Below are positions 13,422-25,005 of a stretch of DNA of 64,000 nt, one piece after another. A program made the position numbers and the translations under genes. The notes below the pieces were generated by a model. The model was not told the DNA's origin, did no database searches, and worked only from the letters and a program-made list of their open reading frames with translations. The first letter of the stretch is position 1. Each line of letters starts with the position of its first letter. The stretch is from contig JAPFBL010000119.1 in assembly GCA_026182355.1 (NCBI GenBank), positions 1,176,001-1,240,000 on the forward strand, in the 5' to 3' direction. The stretch is from Hermatobates lingyangjiaoensis. Taxonomy: Eukaryota > Arthropoda > Insecta > Hemiptera > Hermatobatidae.

Positions 13422-13517
13422 ATTAATATTAGAAATAGAAAAAACCGTCATACCTCGTAAGTTGATATCGATATCAATTTACGAGGTATGACGGTTTTTT
13501 CTATTTCTAATATTAAT
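13422..13517. repeat. 96-bp near-perfect palindrome (two 48-bp arms)
   Basis: The arms begin ATTAATATTAGAAATAG, pass through ACCGTCATACCTCGTAA and meet at TTGATATC|GATATCAA. Only one base pair (13461 against 13478) fails to match, and there is no loop. The near-identity of the arms implies a young structure. It resembles a fully palindromic MITE, or a de novo inverted duplication formed by snap-back synthesis. No reading frame is involved. Confidence 0.9.
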
Positions 13518-15594
13518 CATACTAACCTCAGTGGTAATAACAATATGCATGTATTATTATAATACCTACGTTTTTAGTACTCATGGTTGTTATTTTACGG
13601 CATCGTACGAGTAAACGCACGAGTATTAATTTGGCCAATTTATTTTGAATACTGGTATAAGTCTTTTGTCATTTCTGCCATAAATAAGTAAGTTAGAATT
13701 ACCTTTAATATAAAAATTAAATTAAATTTCCCAACATCATGATAAAACTTATAGATTCTCCATAAGGATATACTAGTAATTTTAGTAGTACTGAATGCAA
13801 TAAAAACGTGTACATCCTAGTTATGGTGTACAAAACAAACTTTATTAAATCCGCGAAATTGGGCTTTCATGTAAGTTTATAAAAAAAATACCCAAACAAA
13901 ATCCAGTAAAAAGTAAGCATATTGTTAGTACCACAGCTGTTAGTAAAATTCACATTATTTGGATTGAAATCAGTGTTGACTCTATTAAACATTGTTCAAT
14001 GGTAGCCGTCTGATATTCGTTTTTTTTGTTTCTGGTAGTTTAGTACGATAAAATAAATGTCATCTTATAGTATATTGAACTTGTAAAATCTTACGAAAAC
14101 CAAAGATTTTAAATTTTAGTAAAATAAGAATTAATTATATATTATGTATAAATAGATAAATTTACATCAATCTATTAAAAATGCTTTTAAAAGTATTTTA
14201 AACATTTTTTTACCTGAGTAATTAAGAAATTTAAGTGATTTGATGAAAAGCCTAAACAACTATACCAATGGTTTCATTAAAAAAAAACAAAAATCTAAAA
14301 AACTTTAATGAAATATTTGAATTTACTTTAAACCAGTCCTTATGGTTTCAACATATGTACTTGTGACGAACGCAGTTAGGTTTTAAATCATAAGAACTGG
14401 ATTGCCTTCTTGATTCAATTACCCTATTGTGGTTAGTTCTACATGATGATGCACTATGTGCGAAAACGGTCGGACGATCAGATGTTTACAAGGTAAGACG
14501 GATTTGCATATTAACATGAATGTAGTACAAGATAATCTACCTAAGGAATATGTATCTACGGAGTTCTGCCACAGTATTCTAATTGGATGTTACCTAAGTA
14601 AAGATAAATAGGTTATTTCACAATAATTATAAATTATTAGTATGAAGTAATCTATTGCATGGTTTTATGATTGATGAAAAAAATTCATTATTCATCTATC
14701 GATCATTATGCTAGAATTTGGTTGTTATTATCACAACAAATGTAAATAAGTCTTGTACCAATTTATATTAGATAAACATAAATATTGGATCCAATTTTCT
14801 TGGGATGCGTTTGAAAGCTTGGATACCAGACATGGACTATAGGACTAGAGACGTATGCCCGGGAGAAGAATCTCTCTTGCATAACTCTCTAAAGGACCAC
14901 CCGGGATTTTCATGAATTCTAAATTAATCAACTAAAACTGCTCCAGTCGAGACACTTCCTCCCATCAGACTCTCCTTGACTTGTTTTTATGTCATTCATA
15001 AAGACCGACAAACCAGAATCATTATCTAATTCCAAAGAATTACCGATTTTTTATGGCACCTATTACTAAAATGAGGAACCTTCATTAAATTTAAAACCGT
15101 TTAACCTTTTGTCACAGTAGCTTTATCTGTAGTATTATTCAAAAGCCTTTATATGGACTAGAAATAGTAATATTTCAGGACAACCCTAAACAAGTTATAA
15201 AACTTTTCATACTCTCAAGCGATGTTTAATTTTCAATACTCCAAGGTTGTGTAGATTGTTTTCTATTAACAATATAAATCAATTCATTGAATAAGTGAAG
15301 ACCAAATTCACACTATTGAAAGAGTGCTCAATGCTGATAATACTAACATAATGACCTTTACATCGTTATATCATTAGGCAATCTAATTAAGGCTGTCAAC
15401 TCATACATTTCATTATATTTCATCGGAGCTTATAAAAATAGTAACAATTATTAGAGTTTGATAATTCTATTAGGTTACACTGGCAGTTCCACTAAAGAAC
15501 ACACATAGGTCGAACATTCAATCTTTGTGATACCATACAATAAACATTCTACATTGGGAGTCCTTACTTTTACTTAACTCAAATCTATTTAGAG
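13518..15594. other. Unassigned AT-rich DNA
   Basis: About 2 kb without a supported gene. No repeat structure stood out. Confidence 0.45.
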
Positions 15595-15762
15595 CAAGGA
15601 TCTATAACGAATACCTGACATCGTATAGGCTCGGAACCGACAGTTTAGTGTCCTTTCCTTTCGTCCACTTATCGCGTAAATAAATTGACAGACAGAGTGG
15701 GTATTGAACCACGGATCTACCAGTCCAAAGGCAAGCAAGTTGCAACCCGTTTAAACTGGCCC
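15595..15762 (-). mobile_element. tRNA-derived SINE, copy 1
   Basis: Read on the minus strand from 15762, a tRNA-like head contains GACTGGTAGATCCGTGGTTC and runs on into AATACCC. GGTTCAATAC is a good Pol III B box (complement of 15701-15710). The A box is weak (TTTAAACGGGTT). The body continues to a segment reading GATGTCAGGTATTCGTTATA. Both the ACTGGTAGATCC head segment and the GATGTCAGGTA body segment recur in the element at 60.3 kb, which shows they belong to one family. Such elements depend on a LINE for movement. No poly-A tail or target duplication was identified. Confidence 0.72.
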
Positions 15763-18085
15763 CTTATGCTTATATCTATCTTTGTTATTAATTTATGAAA
15801 TAAATATATTTACTAAAATAATAAAAATAATCTGTAAAAATAAATTACTATCACTATATGAGTGCGATAGAAATTTATTAGCTTATTTATGTAAATTTAT
15901 ACAGAAAAATACCCAGTTTGTAATCAGAAAGTAATAAACAATAATCCACCAAGAAAAGAACAAATTATCTTGTATTACGATTACAAGTTACCTAATTGGA
16001 AATAATTGGGATTGTGTTTTTGTTGTGTATAACTAGAATGGTATCTACCATGTTCTTTATGCTCCTGTTATGTTAAATTAAATTTCTTTGCAATACAATT
16101 ACTTAAGATATAACGTCTTAAATTATTTTAGATTGAAACAATTATTTCAACTATTTAGTCTTAAGGATCTTGCATCTAGTAGAAAACAAACCATGAGCCA
16201 CTTTTAATAAAGTACTAAAATGCAAAATATATTCTGTACAATTCTACAACTCAGCTTGTACCTATTACAATTTCTTAATATTAAAAACACTGTTTTATAT
16301 CTTAATTCCTCTTACGAATCCTCTGAATAGGCTTTATTGTTTATCACTTTTCTAAATATCAAATGAAATACAATACTCATATCAATAATAGTAGAGGAAT
16401 GAAAGTGAAAATGAAAGACATTGCATGTTGTGGAATATAATAATAAATAAGCCTTTTGTTAGATGCAGTTTTATCAGATAAGAGATAAAATCACGACTAG
16501 TAGTCAAGACTAAGTTGATTGATCGGTGAGCGATTTTGAAAACATTGCGAAAGTGAATTTGGTCACATCTATTGAGCAAGTAGAACTGAGTGACTTTTCA
16601 TAACTACATTGCCAGAACTGTTGGTCATTCAAATGGAATACTAGCTTTGATAATGGGTTAAAAATCATACACAAGCGTAAATCATCTTTTGCAGAATTAC
16701 ATGGAATGAGGAGAAGTACGACACATAGTAAATTTCGTGTAACTGTCCTTAACAGTTAATTAACTCCAAAACCCAACATTTTATGAAGTTCAGCACTAAA
16801 AACATCAGTTTTGGTGGTTATTTTCGTTTTTAATTATTTTGCTATTTGCTACTAGCATCTCTCGGAATAACATCGAGTTGTATATCTCTTTCATATGTTT
16901 CTTGAGTGCACCAACCCTGTGCAAGGTTACCAGTATTCTTTTTCATTTATGTTTTTGCATTGTAAGAGCTAATGTGAAGTGTAAAGAAGCTTTTGAATAA
17001 CGCATATCTATATACGTAGTTATGCACCATTGTAGGGGTGAATGCTTTCCTGTGTATGAATATTAATTGGATCAGACCATCTTTTAGTATTGTTAACGTC
17101 TGTGATTACCCTTCCCATTCCTCCCATAATAAGGAGCAATCAGTTCTGACCATCAGCCAGATGATGGAGCATATACATGACTGCACTGTTTAGTCGACGC
17201 AAGGCTCCTCCTAGGTAGACAGACAGAAGGACATTCCGAGTGAATGACTTTTTTTCCTTGGTGCCCACCCACACAGCCATCTACGATCCCACCCTACCAG
17301 ACCAATACAACACTCCGCCACTCCATTTGAATCTGATACAGAAAAAATCAAATAAATATCAGTCCTTTTACGATCACACCATCTGCATTTGATTTAAACT
17401 AAAATATGGCCTAAAAACTAATTTTACTATTTCCGTTAACAAATTCCATTCAAACACTTTAACCGTATCCCGTTATATGTGACTACCCTATTATTGACAC
17501 ATTTCCATAAACATAAACTCTCCAGTGTATTACCTAATTATAATAAAATAAACCTATCAATTTAAAATTTGTCCTGTTTTCAATTCAAGATGATATTTCT
17601 TTTTTTTTTTAAATAGTCAGACATGAAACTCAATTTTGTTTTTTCCCCTATTTTTATAATAAATAGTTGAAGAAATGGATTCTCTTTCTTACTTAGTTCA
17701 GTGGACAAACAAGGACCCACAAGTAGAAAGCCTCGGACGTCATTACCAAGGCACGCTCACCATCCAGGATCTTCGACTGGAAGAGAATACTCAGGAGTTG
17801 ACTATCTTGATATTTCTTCCCTAACCGTTCAGCTTTAGGAATTATTATAGCTCCCTTCTGAAATTATATCTTAATATCTCTGTTTTACGATTTTCCTAAA
17901 AACATACGTACTTGTTTTATTCATTTGTTTAACAGATAAAATATTTGCTGTTTTAATTTTATTAACAATAGATGTTTATTTTTTTTTTGCGTTATAGCAG
18001 ATCAAACTTGTTTTCATGTGTTCATCTGTATGAGAATTCACGATTTACGTCCGTTAGAATTCACATTACTGATGCAATAACGGTA
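15763..18085. other. Unassigned; possible repeat remnant at 17.69-17.79 kb
   Basis: Most of this stretch shows nothing. Near 17735-17760 the minus strand reads CCTTGGTAATGACG, close to the CCTTGGTAATGATG that follows the 5S-like repeat at 19.6 kb, so a fragment of the same element body may lie here. The 65-residue minus-strand frame at 16382-16579 has no motif. Confidence 0.35.
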
Positions 18086-18181
18086 TGTGTTCCCACCTAC
18101 CCAAGTAGTAACCAATCCCATTGTTGTTTACCTTCAATGATCTAGTAGAAACTAGTTTATTTAACATTCCTATGGTAGTTG
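18086..18181 (-). repeat. 5S rRNA-derived repeat, copy 2
   Basis: The minus strand from 18181 reads CAACTACCATAGGAATGTTAA, then GATCATTGAAGGTAAACAAC, then GGTTACTACTTGGGTAGGTG. These match, in order and spacing, the 5S rRNA 5' end (CAAC..CCATACCATGCTGAATA), the A box (GATCACCGAAGTTAAGCAAC) and the C box (GGTTAGTACTTGGATGGGTG). It is more decayed than the 19.6-kb copy, which has the same orientation. It is a pseudogene or SINE3-type head rather than a working gene. Confidence 0.62.
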
Positions 18182-18359
18182 GAAAAATAAAATGTAGTAC
18201 AGAGATTGAGTAAAAATATTTCTTTCTAAGTGGATTAGGCTTATTCATATATAGATATAAATATTTTAACAAATTCAATAATTCATAAACTGTTTGATAG
18301 AATAGGTGTATTATACAATCGGGATTCGGTCAATTTTATAGGTTCATAATCAAACTCTC

Positions 18360-19065
18360 AATGCCGAGTTTCGGCATTATTTTGAAAACTTTTTCATAGG
18401 CCTACAAACAAAGGATAATAACTTTATCTATAAAGAAACAATATGAAAGTGGATTATTACAGTTTGTGGAATTATTACAAGTAGAAGTATTTCAGGGATA
18501 AGTAAAATAACTTACAGAAGTAAGAATTTTGGAATTAGAAAATGAAATTTACATTTTATAAACGAATTATTTTGACTGGTCAGATACCTACAACTAGACT
18601 ATTCAGATGACAATACAAATAACCTCAACACTGCTCACTTAAAGGATAAAACAGAACCTAAGTAAATCAAATTTCAACTCAGCATATTACTTTAGAATAC
18701 ACATTCCTTAAATTAGTAATAATACTTCTATGATTAATTGACATTAATATATAACTTACAGATATAAAAGGTGTCATTTCAGTGAACGGGGTTTAATTAC
18801 TTGTAATGTCATCTGATTAGTCCAGTCGAAGGCTTTGACCAGTCAAGATTGTTAGTTTCTTTATAAAATATAAATTTCCTTTTCCAATTCAAAAAATTCT
18901 TACTTCTGTAAGTTATCTTATTTATCCCTGAAATACTTCTACTCGTAATATTCCATAAACTGTAGTAATCCATTGTCATATTGTCTATTTATTGGTGTTA
19001 ATATATCATTTCTTATTATGGTTTGTATGTAGACCTATTAAAAAGGTTTTAAGATAAAGTTATTG
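18360..19065. mobile_element. Family D foldback element, about 700 bp
   Basis: Two arms of roughly 230-280 bp face each other (about 18376-18640 and 18780-19062). Shared blocks include AGAAGTATTTCAGGGATAA, ACTTACAGAAGTAAGAATTT and TTTGACTGGTCA / TTGACTGGTCAA. I judge the arms about 80% alike. The left arm begins with a TTTCGGCATTATTTTGAAAA motif of the kind found at the ends of several invertebrate retroelements, including Penelope-like ones. A compact copy of the same family lies at 49.7 kb. No protein is encoded. Confidence 0.75.
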
Positions 19066-19593
19066 GGATTTTAAACCTAGAAAATTGACAAAATCCCTAT
19101 TGCAAATAGACCTACAAATATTTTAAATAGAGCTAGGCAGAATTTAAGACTGTGGTACTTGATGCAGGCCAGAATCTAAATCAAACAGGCCTTTTCGAGG
19201 TCATGAATGGAGGAAGGACGTAATTAAGCAGCTGGTGCAGTTGCAGCCAAGCGGAGGGCTCCCTTCTTAGTCCTCCTTTATTCACATGCTCTCTGCTCTC
19301 AGCAGTTTAAGCCGTCCACACCACAATAGTCTGCTAAACAAACTCGAGTTTTCAATCGCTTTTATTCATTCATTTTCAATGTAATTGTGAGAAAGCTTTA
19401 CCATTTCACCAATAACAAAGAACTATTTTAATATCTGTTTTACGATTTTTCTTATGTGCTTAAATTTTACAAAAAGTATAACAATATTATTGTTTTATTC
19501 ACCACCCAAATTTATTGGCTATTCAAGGGACAAAGGTATGTCTGATTCTCTACCCACTAACCCTCCAAGCATCATTACCAAGGGTGGCAAGGG
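19066..19593. other. Unassigned, slightly GC-richer at 19.14-19.33 kb
   Basis: The patch at 19.14-19.33 kb contains GGACGTAATTAAGCAGCTGG, faintly like a 5S A-box region, and no open frame. I do not assign it. Confidence 0.3.
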
Positions 19594-19686
19594 TACGTCA
19601 AATCACCCATCCAACTAATAAACAATCCCGATGTTGCTTAACTTCTATAATCTAAAGACAGCGGCATATTCAATATGGCTATGCCT
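19594..19686 (-). repeat. 5S rRNA-derived repeat, copy 3 (clearest)
   Basis: The minus strand from 19686 reads CATAGCCATATTGAATATG, then GAAGTTAAGCAACATCGGG, then TAGTTGGATGGGTGAT. GAAGTTAAGCAAC and TTGGATGGGTGA are essentially exact matches to the 5S rRNA A box/intermediate element and C box. The 5' part matches CCATACCATGCTGAATAC with a few changes. After the C box the sequence leaves 5S (GTACCCTTGCCACCCTTGG), as expected for a 5S-derived SINE in which 5S forms only the head. It could serve as a Pol III promoter. Confidence 0.78.
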
Positions 19687-19963
19687 ACTGACAGAATAAC
19701 ATAGTCCTGAGTTTGAGTTAAAATTGTTTAAACGATTTTAATATTACATGAATTAATAAACAATCAAGATTTTAACAGTTTCATAAGATTTGTGGACAGA
19801 CTAACAATTATTTTAGCACCATACACAAATATCATATATGAGACATATTTCTGTATTTTGTTTAAATAACTAATCATAAATTTAAAACTGACTGATAAAA
19901 CATGTCAGTTTTTCATTTTCAATGGAATAGCATGAAAATTGTCCAAGATAGGGTACATTAAAG

Positions 19964-19997
19964 ATTTTCCATTCTACCAAATGGTAGAATGGAAAAT
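19964..19997. repeat. Perfect 16-bp-arm inverted repeat
   Basis: ATTTTCCATTCTACCA is followed, after a 2-base spacer, by its exact reverse complement. It forms a strong small hairpin. No known gene or repeat context was recognised. Confidence 0.75.
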
Positions 19998-21202
19998 TGT
20001 ATATGGATGAAATCATAATGAATATTACATAAGTGATATATTTTTTCAATATATTTCAATTATATCTTGCAGATCCACACATTTAGGTTGCAATAAGTAA
20101 ATTAAATCTACTAGCTTTCTGTATTTACAATTATGTCACAAGCAAACTTTCAATCAAATACAATAAATAAGAATAATCTTGGTACATATGAGAATAAGTT
20201 GTTAATGAAAAAAAAATTCCAATTCAAACTATCTTGTTCAATTGAGGAACACCAGATATCTTAGTTGGTATTTCGTAAAATATATTACGAAACGTCGATG
20301 TATGGGTAACATTGTAAATAACGCCCTGTCCAAAGAGTGTCACACTATCTTTGTGAAAAACAAACAAGCTGAGAAATCTAAGAGTAGATGTTGAAATAAA
20401 AAGTTTGTCCATTGATAAAGCTTTTTTTAGGTTTCAATTTAATAAGATAAATGTGTTTTATTATACCTTTTAGGTAAGAGGAAGTGAATTGAGTTACCTA
20501 CAGGGAGTTCAGAGTGATTTGTATGCACTTTAAAAGAGGTCAGAAAAACAGAGTAAGCAAATCGATAAGGTGAGTTCTAAATCCATATATTAGACCAAGG
20601 TGGACAGATAAAACTATCCTTAAGCCATATCGGCCCACTGATATTTTGATAGAGTTACTAAAGTTCTCAACGGACTAAAGCTATATTCGGAAATGCTGTA
20701 TGACCACAGTAACATAGTAATTTTCAATTACAAAATTTCCAACCTGTCAATATACATTAACCAATTAGATATAATTGTTTACACTGCCCTATGTTTTCAA
20801 TAACCTATTGTTTTATATGCATAAATAAATCATAGTTAAAAGGATTTCTTTAAATCATGCATTCTTAGTGTATGTATTGATTTGGTTACAAATATACTTT
20901 ATGGGTGCAAACTACCAGTTTCTTTTGTTACCAAATTTATATATTAAAAGTATGCACAAGGTTCTTTAAAATATTACAAGAATTTCCTGGTCATTATTGA
21001 GGTTAAAAAAGTGTTAATTACTTTTTCTTGTTCATCAGAACTTAAGCTAAGGCATAAAACAAGTTGTCAAAACTGAATTATATATATTTACTTTTGAGTT
21101 AAATACTGCACTTATTTGAACCAAGTATGTCAGCATTAAAATAGTGAAGAGGCTAGTGAAAACAGAAACGACTGCATAGAAAAGAGTAAATAGAGTCTAG
21201 AA
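19998..21202. other. Unassigned AT-rich DNA
   Basis: No supported gene or repeat. Confidence 0.45.
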
Positions 21203-21265
21203 AAGAGATGGTGAGAGATAGAGAAGGGAGGAGAAAAACGAAAGTGGGGAAAGTAAGAGGGGAGA
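21203..21265. repeat. Purine-rich tract before the tandem array
   Basis: About 60 bases almost free of C and T on the plus strand (GAGA, GGGA and AAAG units). It abuts the 140-bp tandem array. Confidence 0.6.
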
Positions 21266-21298
21266 ACTAACGGTGTATGCAGTGGAATCTGGCTCTGG

Positions 21299-21850
21299 AA
21301 TAGTCAACCAGCGTGGGCAACCCGAGCGAACTTCGCAGGTCATTACCTCGCCTGCAGTGGACGAATCCACCACGGCGAGCCACCGGAGTGAACAGTTACA
21401 AGAGAGAATAACACTGTGACTGAAAGGATAACACACTCGAACAGTCAACCATAGTGGGTAACCCGAGCGATCTTTACAGGTCATTGCCCGCTTGCAGTAG
21501 ACGAATTCACCACGGGAAGACACTGGAATGAATTGTCACGAGAGAGAATAACACTGTGACTGAAAGAATAACACACTGGAACAGTCAACCATAGTGGGTA
21601 ACCACAGCGAACTTTATAGTTCATTGTCCGCTTGCAGTAGACGAATCCACCACGGGAAGACACTGGAATGAATTGTCACAAGAGAGAATAACACTGTAAC
21701 TTAAAAGATAACACACTCCAACAATCAACCATAGTGGGTGACCCGAGCGAACTTTTCAGGTCATTGCCCGCTTGCAGTAGTCGAATTCACCACGGAAAGA
21801 CACCGGAGTGAACAGTCACAAGAGAGAATAACACTATGACTGAAAGGTCA
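21299..21850. repeat. Tandem array, four units of about 140 bp
   Basis: The segment AGTCAACCATAGTGGGTAAC recurs with its register starting at 21299, 21440, 21580 and 21720, giving periods of 141, 140 and 140. Each unit also contains GTAGACGAATTCACCACGGG and AGAGAGAATAACACTGTGAC. Units 2-4 are closer to each other than to unit 1. A 108-residue minus-strand frame (21523-21197) spans parts of two units because the first period is a multiple of three; I regard it as accidental. The GTGGGTGACCCGAGCGAAC part of the last unit vaguely recalls the 5S C box, and a 5S-like 5' end lies just beyond the array, so an origin from 5S-like DNA is possible. Confidence 0.88.
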
Positions 21851-21903
21851 TAGTGCAGTTCATAGAAAGAGAATTCGTTGTTTGGATTACTATACGTTGG
21901 TCC

Positions 21904-21930
21904 GTTTCAACCATACCATGCTGAATATCA
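21904..21930 (+). repeat. 5S rRNA 5'-end-like fragment
   Basis: CAACCATACCATGCTGAATA matches the start of animal 5S rRNA (CCATACCATGCTGAATA is exact), but similarity ends soon after ATCAC and the A and C boxes are not evident. It is likely a broken 5S-derived copy. Confidence 0.42.
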
Positions 21931-22199
21931 CAGAATCTAGAAGCAGACTACCACCATCTGGGCAACCGAGAAATATGTTCACAAAGTAAATGTCCTAAAT
22001 CAGGGGAGGAAATGGACTTGGAATTGAAATAAAGTGATCTTACATCTATGGAAAAGACACTACTACCGCTGTAAGGCAATCATCAATGTAGCCAATAAAA
22101 CCAACCACAAATCACATCTTCGCGACAAAACAGTAGAGCAGTCTACACATAGGCGACAAGAGAGGGCAATGTGTAATTCCTTCATTACACATGGTTAAT

Positions 22200-22286
22200 G
22201 TTAACAATTCTACGGAACATGTTGTAGCCTAAATATGATGAATTCATTGTTGAAATATCTCAAATAAGATTAGGAGTATCAGATAA
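22200..22286 (+). repeat. Dispersed direct repeat E, copy 1
   Basis: GTTAACAATTCTACGGAACA, TGTTGTAGCCTAAATATGATG and AAATATCTCAAATAAGATTAG recur 1.7 kb downstream in the same order and orientation with about 90% identity over some 85 bases. It is either a short unknown mobile element or a local duplication. Confidence 0.75.
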
Positions 22287-23915
22287 AGTTCTTTATGTTT
22301 AATGTTCTTTATAATTATGCTGCTTATGTTATGCAATGACAATACATTTTAGGTTAATATAATTAGTTTCCTGATTAGATGAAAATTTATTAAAATTATT
22401 CCTAATATATAACCGTATAATTTAACAATGAAATAGCACTAATAATCATGAACTAATTTAAAATACCTGCTACCGAATGTGCTTCTCGGAAAAATCCAAA
22501 ACACTCGAAACACTCCACATTGGTTATCTGAGGAAAACAAAATGGACTTGTCTGATGATGGTATCGGGTAAAATGCCTGCTCATTACAAATGATAACCCC
22601 AATTATTCAAGAACCATCATCCTACAATCATTTCCAGCTTCTTGGAATTGCAGTCTTTATGCATCTGCCTTCTATAGCTTTTTCCCCTTCTCGGAAACAA
22701 CAATTTCTTGGTTAAATCATTGTTAAGCTAGATAATGTAAGCTGACTTCTCAATTTAGAATGAAATGAAGTCAAATAGTGTCAAAATATACTTTATTTGA
22801 AATTTGTAAGGTGAGTATACCAATTTGAACCTTTTTTTTGATTTTGTCTATAAACTAGTAATATTATTCAACCATTATACTATTTTAAAAAAAAATTTTA
22901 AGTTTCTGAACTTTGGGCCCAGCTTACAATTAAAAATTTAAAAAGAAACTTTATTTTATATATGCTTAAATTAATCAAAAGAGATATGTTCTTAAATTAA
23001 CCAGTAGTAATTTTTATTGGTCAGGTATATAGGAGACATTTAATTAAAGATATAGAAATAGATTAAGTATAGAAAGTGTTTTCCTTCTATTCGATTTTAT
23101 TCGATCACATATAGTATTTACAAATGAAAGTGTTTAATTCTCAATTGGTTTTAATTTAAAATAACATTAATTTTTATGTAATTAAAAAAAAATTGTAGCC
23201 GGAAGTTGTTCACATTGAAATACATTTACTATAAGAATCGGTATTTGAGGACGGAGATATGTTTATTCTGTCTTTACAACTTCTAATAATTGTTAATGCC
23301 TATCAAGTTCTAAAATTAGTAAAATAAGTTAAAATTTCATCTTTTTATTCTCATTTTACAACAAGTTACAACAAGGTAAAAATAGCATTGCAAGTTACAT
23401 ATATGACATAGATTTTCAGAAGGACACAGGCGGGAAGAAAAAATATATTGAATATAGTTCCTGAAATGGAATACAAAATATAAAAATAAGAAAAATAGCT
23501 TTGAAATAGTTCACTGCAATAAGTCCCTTCTTAGTCATATCCTTTTCAAGCGTCTTATGTATTTTGCGGGATATTTGAGGAAAAGAAATACTTAGGACTA
23601 AAGGTTTACAATTGCAAAGATGTTTATGAATGGCATCGTTGAACTGTTGGGGCATTGAAGTTGGAATGAAATGTTAGGTTTGGCTCATGGAAGCGACAAT
23701 AAAGGATTTTTCAGATGATTTGGGATTGAAGAGATTCTATCATCTAAGAATTGCTACGATTTCTCACCCCATAGCTGATGCCCTTCGCTCACTGGCTTAC
23801 ATTGGGCCATGATAACAGTTTTGAAATGTAACAATTTGTTGTTACTTTTGATGAAGTTGAAAATCCTGGACAGATTTCGCTTTATTTTATAATTTATCCT
23901 ACAATGTTCCTTTCA
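22287..23915. other. Unassigned AT-rich DNA
   Basis: No gene supported; the 79-residue minus-strand frame at 23416-23655 has no identifiable motif. Confidence 0.4.
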
Positions 23916-24002
23916 TGTTAACAATTCTACCAAACATGTTGTAGTCTAAATATGATGAATTGATTGTTGAAATATTTCAAATAAGATTGGGAGTATAAGG
24001 TA
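23916..24002 (+). repeat. Dispersed direct repeat E, copy 2
   Basis: Second copy of the 85-bp repeat at 22.2 kb: TGTTAACAATTCTACCAAAC, then ATGTTGTAGTCTAAATATG, then AATATTTCAAATAAGATTGG. Similarity stops sharply on both sides. Confidence 0.75.
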
Positions 24003-24725
24003 AATCTCTTCATTTTATATGACATTATCACAGTGGATAAAGAAAAAAGACCTCAGTTTCTCAACGAAATTTTACCAAATACTTTTCAAATATTTTAACA
24101 ATATATTTATGGTATTTCAATTAAGTCCTTTCACCTGACATATCAAAAACTTTATCCCATTTTAGAACTTTTTTTCTGATAGTACTTTTTCTGGCCTTTC
24201 ATATATCATTTAAATGATTCATATAAATTAGGAGTACGAGAAAAAATGTGAAACCAATAGGTCACTTTGTCATTCAGATTTCAAATGTTTTTGTCATACC
24301 TAGGCAAATCGATTTTTTATTTCTGTTTGGCAAAGGGATTGTAATTCCACTTAATTATTTAAATACAACATAAATTATAAATGAATAGTTAATAGAATGT
24401 ATGATTTTTTATTGTTTGAAATGAACAAATGAAAACATTCATTTCTTAAAAAAAACGGAGAATAAATGACTAGTTTAATAAACAGGATCAAGACTGTTAG
24501 TTAATGCCATATTTCAGCATTCTTCAGAAATATACTTGCATTAGACGTAGCTTATACTATGCTTTGTTATAGAAAGCTGTAGTTGTATCTAGCGATATAT
24601 ATAACGTTTGTTAAGCAAATGAAATTGAAGGAAAGTAAGGAATGCTCCGACTGGGAGGAATGGATTGAAGTAATGAGCGGAGCGGGGAGAAGGAGGCGAT
24701 AGACCTGAGGATCACTAACCTGCTC
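24003..24725. other. Unassigned
   Basis: AT-rich to about 24.6 kb, then a short GC-richer stretch that leads into the three-copy repeat. No gene seen. Confidence 0.4.
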
Positions 24726-25005
24726 AAGGTTAACCAGTGGAATACTGACAGGTCATCTGTGCAAATGTCGAGCTCTCGTCAAGGGTGTAACAATCATATC
24801 AGCTGATGGCTAACGAATAAACAAACAATAAGATCTTGGACAGCAGGTTACTCATTGGAATACTAACAGGTCATCTGGTTATTCAAAGTGTTCAGCTTTC
24901 CTGCTGGGAGCAATAAAGCTTGATCATCAAACTATAAGAGATCTTGGATATCATACTAATCTTGAAATACTAACCCGTCATCTGAAATTCCAGCTCTTCT
25001 GCAAG
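24726..25005 (+). repeat. Three diverged tandem copies of a ~110-bp unit
   Basis: GGAATACTGACAGGTCATCTG, GGAATACTAACAGGTCATCTG and GAAATACTAACCCGTCATCTG fall with spacings of 118 and 107 bases (starts near 24739, 24857 and 24964). Each is followed by an AGCT(C/T) element and a GATCA-containing part. This is an old small tandem array. Confidence 0.65.

Noticed and set aside
21197..21663. Minus-strand repeat protein encoded by the 140-bp array
   Set aside because: The frame carries through only one unit boundary (period 141) and is lost at the others (period 140), so the reading frame is not maintained.
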